A stretch of DNA of 41,286 nucleotides from Hydrogenophaga sp. 2FB (GTDB taxonomy: Bacteria > Pseudomonadota > Gammaproteobacteria > Burkholderiales > Burkholderiaceae_C), in assembly GCF_005503365.1 (NCBI RefSeq), contig NZ_SCML01000055.1, positions 1 through 41,286 of the forward strand, in the 5' to 3' direction. Numbering within the stretch: position 1 is the stretch's first letter; each line of letters starts with the position of its first letter. Under the pieces are notes generated by a model. That model was not told where the DNA came from. It saw only the letters and a list, made by a program, of their open reading frames with translations, and searched no databases. Positions 16,794 to 24,389 of this stretch are shown here, in pieces. Both the position numbers and the translations under genes were made by a program.

Positions 16794-18554
16794 TCAAGCG
16801 TCGGAGTTGGAAATGGTGGAGGAAACCCGGGTGAGCGCGTCGGCCGCGCCGGTCAGCGCGTGGGCAATGCGGTTGGCGGCACGGCGCAGCAAGGTCCCGG
16901 TTTGCAGGCGATCAGCGTGCGGCATGCCGTGCAGTGACAGCACGGGCGTGAGGCCGGGCAAGAGCCGCAGGCTGGTGGCGCGATCGGGCTGAAATCCGGA
17001 CGACGTGGCGTAGAGCACCGGCGTGAGCAAGCGCAGCACGTCCAGCACCGCCTGGTTGCCCATGTCGGGCGCCAGCCGTTCGCGCGCCGCGCGGAAGCCG
17101 GATGCAGCATGTCGGAAAGTGTCCACCGTCCGCTGGAGGTCGTCGAGCAGCGCCAGTTCCGGCGCCGCTTCGCGCAGTTCGCGCAACGCGGCGTCGAAGT
17201 CCGTGGCGATGGGTTCGAGCTCGAACGGCAACATGCTGGCTTGCAACAAGCCGTGCACCAGACCGACGTGGATGCGCGCGTCTTCCAGCAACACGCCTGC
17301 ATCGACCATGTCCGCGCGATCCTCCACCGCATGCCACCAGCGGGGCAAGCCGCCACCCGCGATGCGGTCGGGATCGTCCTCGAGCAGGAAGCTGCTCACC
17401 TGCAGCGATGTGATACCGATACCCAGGAAGCTCTGGTCGGACCCTCGGTGCGGGCGTCGGCGATCCGCGTAGCGGTCGGGCCGCTTGAGCATCTCGCGCG
17501 TGCCATCTGTGGCGCCGGGGCGACCTAGCGCCCGATCGATGGCCGATGCCGCGAACGCCTCGGCTTCGGCCGTGACGTTGCGCAGCGCCTTCTTCACCGC
17601 ACCGCGCGATCCGTTGATGTCGATGTTGAGGTAACCGATGCAGTGCTGGTGCAACTCGAGCCAGAACTGGTCCGCATACCAGGTAGAGCCCGCATAGCGG
17701 CCCTGCGAATGGCCCGGCCACCAGGCCATGCGCAGGCCGACTTGCGGCCTGCTGTCCGCGAACACGCGCGCGAGCTCGAGCAGGATCGCGTCGGCCGCCA
17801 CGTTGTCCGTTGCGCCGTCGAACCAGGTGCAGTAGTGCGCGCCCGCCAGCAGGAACTGTGGTGATGTGCCCGCGATCTCCGCGACCGGCAGCTGGACCGT
17901 GCGCCAGCCGGTCTCCACCTCGGCGACCAGGTTCACGCGCACCGGGCCGTCCGCCAGACCGGCTCGCAGCACCTCGAAATCGGGGCGGTTCACCGAGGCC
18001 GCGGCGATGTCCGGTATCTGCCGCCGCTCATCTTCACTGGCGGGCGAGCCCCAGATCGGCGAACAGGTCATCTTGTGGCGTTGTGGTCCGCTCGATGCGC
18101 CGAGCAAGCCCACGGCGCCCGCACGCCAGGCGGCAGCGCAGGCACCGTACTCCGGTAGCGCGCCGATGAGAACGATCTTGCCGCGCACGTCCCGGCCGTC
18201 GTAGTCGGAGGGTTTGCCCTGGCCGACCCAGACGAGCTCCGCCTCGATGCCCTCGGGGCCGGTTTCTCGCGAGAATGCGACCCCCACCGCATCGATGCTG
18301 CGCGGCACGTCGCCCAGCCACCGGAGCGCCGTGTGCCTGGGATGGCTGATCAGCGCGTCGAACGCATGCACCTTCCAGGCCACGCCATAGCGGGCGAGCT
18401 GGCCCGTGATCCAGTCGCAGGCTTGCAGCTCTTCGGCCGTGCCGGAGACTTTCTCGCCCATGCAGCACAGCGCGCGCACGGTGTTCATCATCCGCTCGGG
18501 CTCCAGCCGCTCGAACAAAGCGTCGGGGGTCTGGCAGCGCTGGCTGTCGTTCAT
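16794..18554 (-). CDS. M28-like metallopeptidase homologue with altered metal site
   Basis: This is a 586-residue protein without a signal peptide. A PA-like insert domain lies at about 90-215 (DVRGKIVLIGALPEYGACAAAWRAGAVGLL) and an M28 fold at about 220-420. Compared with Streptomyces aminopeptidase, the first ligands remain (H240 in AGAHYCTWF, D250 in GATDN) and the later aspartate is D312 (NIDING). However, the catalytic/zinc Glu-Glu pair is replaced by H282-S283 (WWPGHSQGRYAGS) and the last zinc histidine by Q374 (GSDQSF). It may bind metal differently or have another reaction. AAGGA precedes the ATG. It sits 25 bases after the hydrolase gene and next to TctC, so it is probably catabolic. 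Confidence 0.78.
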   Translation of the reverse strand: MNDSQRCQTPDALFERLEPERMMNTVRALCCMGEKVSGTAEELQACDWITGQLARYGVAWKVHAFDALISHPRHTALRWLGDVPRSIDAVGVAFSRETGPEGIEAELVWVGQGKPSDYDGRDVRGKIVLIGALPEYGACAAAWRAGAVGLLGASSGPQRHKMTCSPIWGSPASEDERRQIPDIAAASVNRPDFEVLRAGLADGPVRVNLVAEVETGWRTVQLPVAEIAGTSPQFLLAGAHYCTWFDGATDNVAADAILLELARVFADSRPQVGLRMAWWPGHSQGRYAGSTWYADQFWLELHQHCIGYLNIDINGSRGAVKKALRNVTAEAEAFAASAIDRALGRPGATDGTREMLKRPDRYADRRRPHRGSDQSFLGIGITSLQVSSFLLEDDPDRIAGGGLPRWWHAVEDRADMVDAGVLLEDARIHVGLVHGLLQASMLPFELEPIATDFDAALRELREAAPELALLDDLQRTVDTFRHAASGFRAARERLAPDMGNQAVLDVLRLLTPVLYATSSGFQPDRATSLRLLPGLTPVLSLHGMPHADRLQTGTLLRRAANRIAHALTGAADALTRVSSTISNSDA

Positions 18555-18579
18555 GGCATGTCCTTCGCGCGGCGGGTGC

Positions 18580-19491
18580 TTAAGCGACAGTGGAGGCGGC
18601 GGCGGCCATCGCCGGACGCCGCGCCCGAAGCGCCAGTAGCGTCTCGTGGAAAAAATCCTGCACGTGCCTGACGCACTGCAGGCCCGCGTGCGACACGTTG
18701 TCCACCACGTCGAGCCGCGCTTGCACGCCGCGCTGGAGCAGCGACTGGCGCAGCGTCTCGATGCGCTCACGGCGCGTGGCGCCGGCATCGTTGGCGCCCG
18801 GCATGTAATGGCGACTCGCTTCCGTGTGGGTGATCTCCCAGGTGTCGGTATCGAACTTGCCCACCACGAGTTGCAGCGGCACGCGCCGCAGCGCTTCCAC
18901 ATCCAGCGCCTTGCCAAAGCGCTCCTGCATGCCGCGCACGCCCACCCACCAGTCGCGGTCGTCCTCCAGCAGCGTCACCGAGCCCGGCGCGCCGATGGTG
19001 GCCGCCCACAGGTGCTCGGGATGCAGATAGGCAAACCGGTTGACGAACTGACCGCCACCCGAATACCCGAACAGCGCGAACTGGTCGAAGTCGCGCTCGT
19101 AACGCTGACCGACGGCGGCCACCATGTCCAGCAACACCTGGTCGTACCGAATGTCCCCCTCGATCAGGTGCTTGAAACCGTCACGGTTGCCGTCGCCCAA
19201 CACGCCCGCCGGAAACAGCGGGCAGAGGATGACGCAGTCGTGCCAGCGGCCGAATTCGGCGAACGCGTTGCGGTAGTCGACGAACTGTCGGCCGGTGCCA
19301 TGTACCACCACCACCAGGTCGATGGCGCGTGTGGCATCGGCAATCGATGGCGGCACGTAGAGCGTGTAAGCGAAGCGCGGATCCGCGGCGTGTGCATAGA
19401 CCGTCGTGGCGCCAAAGTCGTAATAGCGTGTGGCGAGGCGCTGCGAGAGCGGCGCCGCAGATGCGGAAAGAGAGGTGGATGTGGCTGTCAT
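18580..19491 (-). CDS. Alpha/beta hydrolase (esterase/depolymerase-like)
   Basis: This is a 303-residue cytoplasmic-looking hydrolase with no clear signal peptide. The oxyanion segment VVVHGTGRQF is at 60-70. The nucleophile elbow GYSGGG places Ser144, and VVGKFDTDTWE and VVDNVSHAGLQ are candidate sites for the acidic residue and catalytic histidine. The general pattern is that of PHB-depolymerase-like or LpqC-type esterases. It is the first gene of a leftward three-gene operon (hydrolase, M28-like, TctC) and is divergent from a LysR regulator with a likely operator between them. It therefore probably opens an ester or amide substrate imported with the help of the TctC protein. Substrate unknown. 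Confidence 0.8.
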   Translation of the reverse strand: MTATSTSLSASAAPLSQRLATRYYDFGATTVYAHAADPRFAYTLYVPPSIADATRAIDLVVVVHGTGRQFVDYRNAFAEFGRWHDCVILCPLFPAGVLGDGNRDGFKHLIEGDIRYDQVLLDMVAAVGQRYERDFDQFALFGYSGGGQFVNRFAYLHPEHLWAATIGAPGSVTLLEDDRDWWVGVRGMQERFGKALDVEALRRVPLQLVVGKFDTDTWEITHTEASRHYMPGANDAGATRRERIETLRQSLLQRGVQARLDVVDNVSHAGLQCVRHVQDFFHETLLALRARRPAMAAAASTVA

Positions 19492-19553
19492 GTTGGCGTG
19501 CTCGGGATGCAGGCAATTGTTCGACCGCCGGGCATAAAAAGCTAACGAAATCT

Positions 19554-19572
19554 ATTTGTGTCGTCGTAAAAT
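19554..19572. promoter_or_regulatory. Putative LysR-type operator
   Basis: ATTT-N11-AAAT is a perfect 4-bp dyad with the 11-base spacing of the T-N11-A motif bound by LysR proteins. It stands 26 bases before the LysR start codon and 63 bases before the divergent hydrolase start, inside the only A+T-rich stretch of the intergenic region. This is the usual place for autorepression and for activation of the divergent operon. Confidence 0.5.
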
Positions 19573-19597
19573 TTTTCTTTACCACCAGCCAGGCGCC

Positions 19598-20488
19598 ATG
19601 ACCTCCATCCGCACCCTGAAGACCTTGATCGCCGTGGCGGAAACGGGCTCGTTCGCCGCCGCCGCGCAACGGGTCGCCCTGACGCCCGCCGCCGTGGGCG
19701 TGCAGATGAAAGCGCTGGAAGACGAACTGGGCCGCGCCCTGTTCACGCGCGAGGCGCGCGGTGCGGTGCTCGCGCCTGCCGCCCACACTGTCCTGCTGCA
19801 CGCGAGACGCCTGATCGCGCAGTACGAGGACATGGTGTCGGCGCGCGACGATCAATTGCAGATCGCCGGGTCCTTCGTCGTGGGGTCCATCACCTCGGCC
19901 GTTGCGCTGCTGGCGGGCTCGGTGGTCGAACTCAAGGCGCTGCATCCGGCGCTGGACATCACGCTCATCCATGGCCGCCAGGCGGACCTGCGCAACAAGG
20001 TGTTGTCTGGCGAGATGGACGCGGCGATCTTCGTGGAGACCGGCGGGCAGCGCGCGCCAGAGATGGACTGGCACCCCCTCTACACCGAGCCGCTCATGCT
20101 GGTGTGCAGTTCGCGTCTCCCTTCCTCGGCCGATGCCAGGCAACTGCTGAACGAACAGCCCATGATCCGCTTCGACCACACCGGCTCGACCGGCCCGAAG
20201 ATCGAGCAGATCCTGCGCCACAGCCGTGTCCAACCCAAGGTCATCCTGGAGATGAACTCCGTCACCAGCATCGTGGAACTGGTGCGCAAGAACCTGGGCG
20301 TGAGCATCGTGCCCTTGCTGCACGGCTTCGGCTGGGAGCGCGATCCGGCCCTGCGCCTCCTGAGCCTGCCAGGGCGGCAATACGAAAGGGGCGTGGGCAT
20401 GTTGGCGAACACCCAACGGGCGCACATCACCGGTGTGCTCTTCAAGCAACTTTTGCGGCAGATCGATGTCGACGCGCAGTGCCGCTGA
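19598..20488 (+). CDS. LysR family transcriptional regulator
   Basis: This is a 296-residue LysR-type regulator. The helix-turn-helix lies at about residues 1-60 (TLKTLIAVAETGSFAAAAQRVALTPAAVGVQMKALEDELGRALFTRE), followed by the linker helix and a periplasmic-binding-like effector domain (about 90-290, beginning QIAGSFVVGSITSAVALLAGSVVEL). The usual S-Q of the recognition helix is V-G here (AAVGVQMKALE), a small deviation. The ATG at 19598 is chosen; upstream codons are not LysR-like. It is divergent from the hydrolase/M28/TctC operon and 167 bases upstream of the tannase-like gene, so it may control both. Effector unknown. Confidence 0.9.
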   Translation: MTSIRTLKTLIAVAETGSFAAAAQRVALTPAAVGVQMKALEDELGRALFTREARGAVLAPAAHTVLLHARRLIAQYEDMVSARDDQLQIAGSFVVGSITSAVALLAGSVVELKALHPALDITLIHGRQADLRNKVLSGEMDAAIFVETGGQRAPEMDWHPLYTEPLMLVCSSRLPSSADARQLLNEQPMIRFDHTGSTGPKIEQILRHSRVQPKVILEMNSVTSIVELVRKNLGVSIVPLLHGFGWERDPALRLLSLPGRQYERGVGMLANTQRAHITGVLFKQLLRQIDVDAQCR

Positions 20489-20532
20489 TCACGGGTGGCC
20501 GCCGGCGTTCAGTCCAGGTTGAGCACAAGACC

Positions 20533-20564
20533 ATATTTTTAAAATATTGAAACTTGTGATTTCA
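20533..20564. promoter_or_regulatory. A+T-rich double dyad before the tannase-like gene
   Basis: ATATTTT-T-AAAATAT (20533-20547) is a perfect 7-bp dyad and is followed directly by TGAAA-N7-TTTCA (20548-20564). The region is sharply A+T-rich in a G+C-rich neighbourhood and lies about 90 bases before the start codon. Regulator binding or a promoter element is likely; no convincing -35/-10 pair with correct spacing was found. Confidence 0.4.
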
Positions 20565-20655
20565 TATATTTGACGCTCACCCTCCCTGTCCCTATCGTCC
20601 CGCCCACCAGAGAGCCACCCAGGCATCGCTGGCCGACAACACGGAGACAACGGAC

Positions 20656-23358
20656 ATGAGCGATTCGCACCGCACGGGGCATGCCCCCAAGCTTTCCATT
20701 CCCCTCGCCCTCCTGGCCGGCAGCGCGCTGTGCCTGCTGCTCGCTGCTTGCGGTGGTGGGGGTTCGAACAACGCATCCAGCAACAACGATGACGACCCGC
20801 CCCCCGTGGTTACGCCACCGGTAGACCCGGTAGCGGCCTGCGCCGCGCTCAACGGCTTCACGCTCGCGGCGACGGACCTGTCACTGCCGACCACCGGCGC
20901 CTCGGTGACGGCAACCACCTACCTCACGGGCGGCACCCTGGGCGACCACTGCCAGGTGCGCGGCGCGATCCGCCCCGTCGACCCCGGCGCGCCCGACATC
21001 ACCTTCGCCGTCAACCTGCCCTCCAACTGGAACGGCAAGGCGATCCACTTCGGCGGTGGCGGCTTCAACGGCCGCCTGATCGACGGCACCGAGCAGATCC
21101 GTTTCGGCCCACCAGACAAGCCCGCACCGCTGGCGCTGGGCTACGCCACCTTCGGCGACGACAGCGGCCACCAGAGCAGCAGCATCACCGACGGCTCCTT
21201 CGCCGCCAACGACGAGGCACTCGCCAACTACGGCGGCCTCGCGCTGAAGAAGACCCACGACGTCGCCCTGAAACTCGTGCAGCAGCGCTACGGCAGCGCG
21301 CCCCGGCAAGCCTACTTCCTCGGCACCTCCACGGGCGGGCGCGATGCGCTGGCTCATATCCAGCGCTGGCCAACCGACTACAACGGCGTGATCGCCAACG
21401 AGCCCGCGCTCAACTACAGCGGCACGCGGCTGAGCAACCTGGCCGTGGGCCGCGCGCTCTACCGCAACGGCGGCGCGGGCTGGCTCAACGTCACCAAGAC
21501 GCTGCTGGTGCAGCGCACGGCCCTGAGCGCCTGCGACACGCTGGACGGCGCGGCCGACGGCATCGTCAGCAACGTGGAGAGCTGCCGCATGCTCAACACG
21601 CAGGTGCTCAACGCCCTGCGCTGCCCCGGCGGCGTGGACACCGGCAACACCTGCCTGTCGGACGCGCAGATCGACACCGTGCGCGCCATCGAGTCGCCGC
21701 TGGACTTCACCACCTACACCCTGGCCAACGGCGTGACACGCGCTGGTGGCTACAACCTGCTCGAAGGCGCGCTGGTGGCCGGCCCCTACACCTCGCGCGA
21801 CCTCGGCACGCGCGCGGTGCCGGGCAACCCCGCCACCTCGGCCGACGCCAACATGTACGTCACGGGCGACCAGTGGGCCAAGTACTTCGTCACGCGCGTG
21901 GCCTCGTTCGACTCGCTCGGTTTCGACCCACTCGACCCTGGCATGTACACGGCGCGCGTGCAGGCGGCCTCGGCACAGACCGATGCCACCAACCCCGACC
22001 TGTCGGCCTTTCTCGCGCGCGGTGGCCGCCTGATCCTGCTGCACGGGCTGGCCGACGAGGTCATCAGCCCGAACTCCACCATCGACTACCACCAGCGCGT
22101 GGTCGCCACGGTGGGACAGGCCGCCGTGGACGCGGGCATCCGCTTCTACACCGTGCCCGGCATGGGCCACGGCACGGGCGTGTTCATTCCCAACTGGGAC
22201 TCGCTGGCCGCGCTGGAAAACTGGGTGGAGCGCGGCCTGCCGCCCGCCACCGTGACGGCCTTCGACGCGGTCGCCGGCACCTACGGCCGCACACGCCCGT
22301 TGTGCGAGTACCCCGCGTACCCGAAGTACAAGGGCAGCGGCAGCCCGGACGCGGCGGTGAACTTCAGCTGCGTCACCGAGGTGGGAGACCCGCTGGCCTG
22401 CAGCCATCTGCCCAGCGCGGTCACCAGCTACAAAGGCGGCAACACGCGCGGCGAAGAGCTGACGCTACAGGTGGACCCGACCACGCTGGCCTACACCATC
22501 ACCATCGACGCCAGCCTGCAGCGCGCGCCCGGCACGCAGCGCACGGGCACCCTGCTCGCCCAGGGGCAATGCAGTTACGCGAGCGCCGAGAACGGCGCGG
22601 CCTTCACCTTCAGCGCGGGTGGTCTGGTGCACGGCGGCGTGGCGGCGGTCAGCGGTGGCGGCCACCTGCCGCTGCTGGCGTTCCGCGACACCTTCGTCAA
22701 CACCACGGCGGGCAGTGGCTTCAACACCATCGCGGGCGACTTCAATGCGGTGGGCGTGGACACCAACACGGGCGGCACGCTCACGACCTGGGCGGGCACC
22801 GGCAAGATCCGCAATGCCGGGACCTGGCAGACCTGCCAGGCCACGGGCACACCTCCGGGCTTCATGCTCTACGAGGCCAACTGCTCACCGGCCACCAAGG
22901 GCTACCTGCAATACAGCGCCGCGCGCAACGCCTACGAGCTCATGCTCACGTCCACGTGTGGCGGCGCGGGCTGCCCGTCAACGCCCACCTCGGGCGGCAC
23001 CGTCACCGGCTCGGTCGTGGCGGGCATGGTCGGCGGCAACCCGGTGCCACTGGTGCTGCTGCGCGCGGCCGATGCCAGCAGCTCGGGCATGCGGCTCTAT
23101 GCCAAACAGGCCACGGTGCTGCCCGGCACGGGCGATGGCCGCTACGCGATGCTCGGCACCGACGGCGGCGCGGGCGCGGACGCCACCGTGCTGGGCACCA
23201 GCCTCACGCGCGGCGCGCAGACCGACGTGCTGGACTTCGACCTGCCCGTGGTGGGCGTGGTGCAGACCCGCGCGGCGCAGCCGGCGTACTTGCTGTTCAA
23301 CAACGGCGCGATCGGCCAACTGGAGGCCAACCGGTTGTTGCTGGGGGTGCGTCACTGA
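20656..23358 (+). CDS. Tannase/feruloyl-esterase-family lipoprotein with C-terminal extension
   Basis: This is a 900-residue secreted lipoprotein (lipobox LLLAAC, Cys32, then a glycine/asparagine linker). Residues about 60-575 match the tannase/feruloyl esterase family. The nucleophile is Ser225 (LGTSTGGRD), the acid Asp467 (LHGLADEVISP) and the base His505 (PGMGHGTG). A calcium-loop-like CDTLDGAADGIVSN stands at 293-306, and LCEYPAYPKYKGSG (549-562) ends the domain. The paired cysteines normally beside the catalytic Ser and His are both absent (T224, G506). Residues 580-900 form an unrelated beta-rich extension (FNTIAGDFNAVG, GTWQTC). It likely cleaves an ester outside the cytoplasm. Its stop overlaps the convergent dehydrogenase by 7 bases. 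Confidence 0.83.
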   Translation: MSDSHRTGHAPKLSIPLALLAGSALCLLLAACGGGGSNNASSNNDDDPPPVVTPPVDPVAACAALNGFTLAATDLSLPTTGASVTATTYLTGGTLGDHCQVRGAIRPVDPGAPDITFAVNLPSNWNGKAIHFGGGGFNGRLIDGTEQIRFGPPDKPAPLALGYATFGDDSGHQSSSITDGSFAANDEALANYGGLALKKTHDVALKLVQQRYGSAPRQAYFLGTSTGGRDALAHIQRWPTDYNGVIANEPALNYSGTRLSNLAVGRALYRNGGAGWLNVTKTLLVQRTALSACDTLDGAADGIVSNVESCRMLNTQVLNALRCPGGVDTGNTCLSDAQIDTVRAIESPLDFTTYTLANGVTRAGGYNLLEGALVAGPYTSRDLGTRAVPGNPATSADANMYVTGDQWAKYFVTRVASFDSLGFDPLDPGMYTARVQAASAQTDATNPDLSAFLARGGRLILLHGLADEVISPNSTIDYHQRVVATVGQAAVDAGIRFYTVPGMGHGTGVFIPNWDSLAALENWVERGLPPATVTAFDAVAGTYGRTRPLCEYPAYPKYKGSGSPDAAVNFSCVTEVGDPLACSHLPSAVTSYKGGNTRGEELTLQVDPTTLAYTITIDASLQRAPGTQRTGTLLAQGQCSYASAENGAAFTFSAGGLVHGGVAAVSGGGHLPLLAFRDTFVNTTAGSGFNTIAGDFNAVGVDTNTGGTLTTWAGTGKIRNAGTWQTCQATGTPPGFMLYEANCSPATKGYLQYSAARNAYELMLTSTCGGAGCPSTPTSGGTVTGSVVAGMVGGNPVPLVLLRAADASSSGMRLYAKQATVLPGTGDGRYAMLGTDGGAGADATVLGTSLTRGAQTDVLDFDLPVVGVVQTRAAQPAYLLFNNGAIGQLEANRLLLGVRH

Positions 23359-24389
23359 AAGGGCACGGGCAGGCCCGCGGCCTTGCCCACCGCGTCGAGT
23401 TCGCGGGCCAACTCGTCGGAAATCCGAAGGCCCTGTTCCCGCCCGGCGCGCGCCTGTTCGTCCGCGCGTTCACCCGGAATGCGGGCCGCGTCGCCGCCGC
23501 GCTGCCGATACGCCTGCGCCCATTCCCGCATGTACTGCGCGAACGTATCGTCACCGGCAAGCGCCGGGTTCACCAGCCAGATCAAGGTGCTCTGATGACC
23601 CGCCGCGCCGCTGCGTGGCGTGGCCTGCACCCGTTGCCGCGATTCGGACTCGCCGCCCGCGAGCGCGCCCGCGAGGCACTCGGCGATCATGGCCAGGCCC
23701 AGGCCCTTGTGCCCGGCCATCGGCATGAGCGCGCCCTGCAACGCCGCCTCGGCATCGGTCGTCGGGTGGCCATCGGCATCGAGCGCCCAGCCTTCGGGAA
23801 TGGGCTGGTGTTCGCGTGCCGCGACCAGGATGTGTCCGCGCGCGGCGACGCTGCAAGCCATGTCGAACACCAGCGGCGCTCGCCCGGGAATGGGACAGCC
23901 GAACGCGATCGGGTTGTTGCCGATGGCGCGAGACTCGAAGCCGGGCAAGCCCATCAAGGGCGGCGTGCGCTGAAACACCAGCGCCATGTGGCCCGCCTCG
24001 GCGGCATGCCATGCGTAGAGGCCCAGCGCGCCGAGGTGGCCGCAATCCCGGATGCGGCAGATCACCGAAGGCGACGACGCCAGCATGTCCATGCCTTCGC
24101 GCAGAGCGACCATCGCCGCCACCTGGCCGAGCGCGCCGTCGGCGTCCAGGGTGTAGACGCCGGGCCTGCGCTCGGACGTCATGGCGGGCGAGGCGTTGAT
24201 CTCGCCAGCGCGGAGCTTCTCCACGTACGAACCCAGCCGCGCCAGGCCATGGGTGCGGACACCGCGCAACTCGGTGCAGACGATGGCGTCGGCGGCGATG
24301 CCGGCGTGATCCCCCGGCACGCCGGCTTGTTCGAGCACGGCCCGCACCCAGGCGGTCAACGGCGCGCTGTGAAGAACGGCCGAACTCAT
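23352..24389 (-). CDS. Ldh2-family malate/lactate/sulfolactate-type dehydrogenase
   Basis: This is a 345-residue NAD(P)-dependent 2-hydroxyacid dehydrogenase of the Ldh2/MdhB family, which includes malate, ureidoglycolate and (R)-sulfolactate (ComC) dehydrogenases. Family landmarks are ELRGVRTHGLARLGSYVEKL, YTLDADGALGQVAAMVAL, the catalytic-histidine region RDCGHLGALGLYAWHAAEAG, IGNNPIAFGCPIPGRAPLVFDMACS and AGHKGLGLAMIAECLAG. The ATG overlaps the stop of the UxaA/SuyB-like gene (ATGA), and it is the last gene of a six-gene operon. With a two-subunit lyase/dehydratase upstream it probably interconverts the hydroxy acid and its keto form. Exact substrate unknown; sulfolactate is one candidate. 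Confidence 0.87.
   Translation of the reverse strand: MSSAVLHSAPLTAWVRAVLEQAGVPGDHAGIAADAIVCTELRGVRTHGLARLGSYVEKLRAGEINASPAMTSERRPGVYTLDADGALGQVAAMVALREGMDMLASSPSVICRIRDCGHLGALGLYAWHAAEAGHMALVFQRTPPLMGLPGFESRAIGNNPIAFGCPIPGRAPLVFDMACSVAARGHILVAAREHQPIPEGWALDADGHPTTDAEAALQGALMPMAGHKGLGLAMIAECLAGALAGGESESRQRVQATPRSGAAGHQSTLIWLVNPALAGDDTFAQYMREWAQAYRQRGGDAARIPGERADEQARAGREQGLRISDELARELDAVGKAAGLPVPFQ

Noticed and set aside
20881..22407. Leftward 508-codon frame inside the tannase-like gene
   Set aside because: It is antisense to a conserved coding region and has the same shadow composition (Arg/Val/Ala/His-rich).
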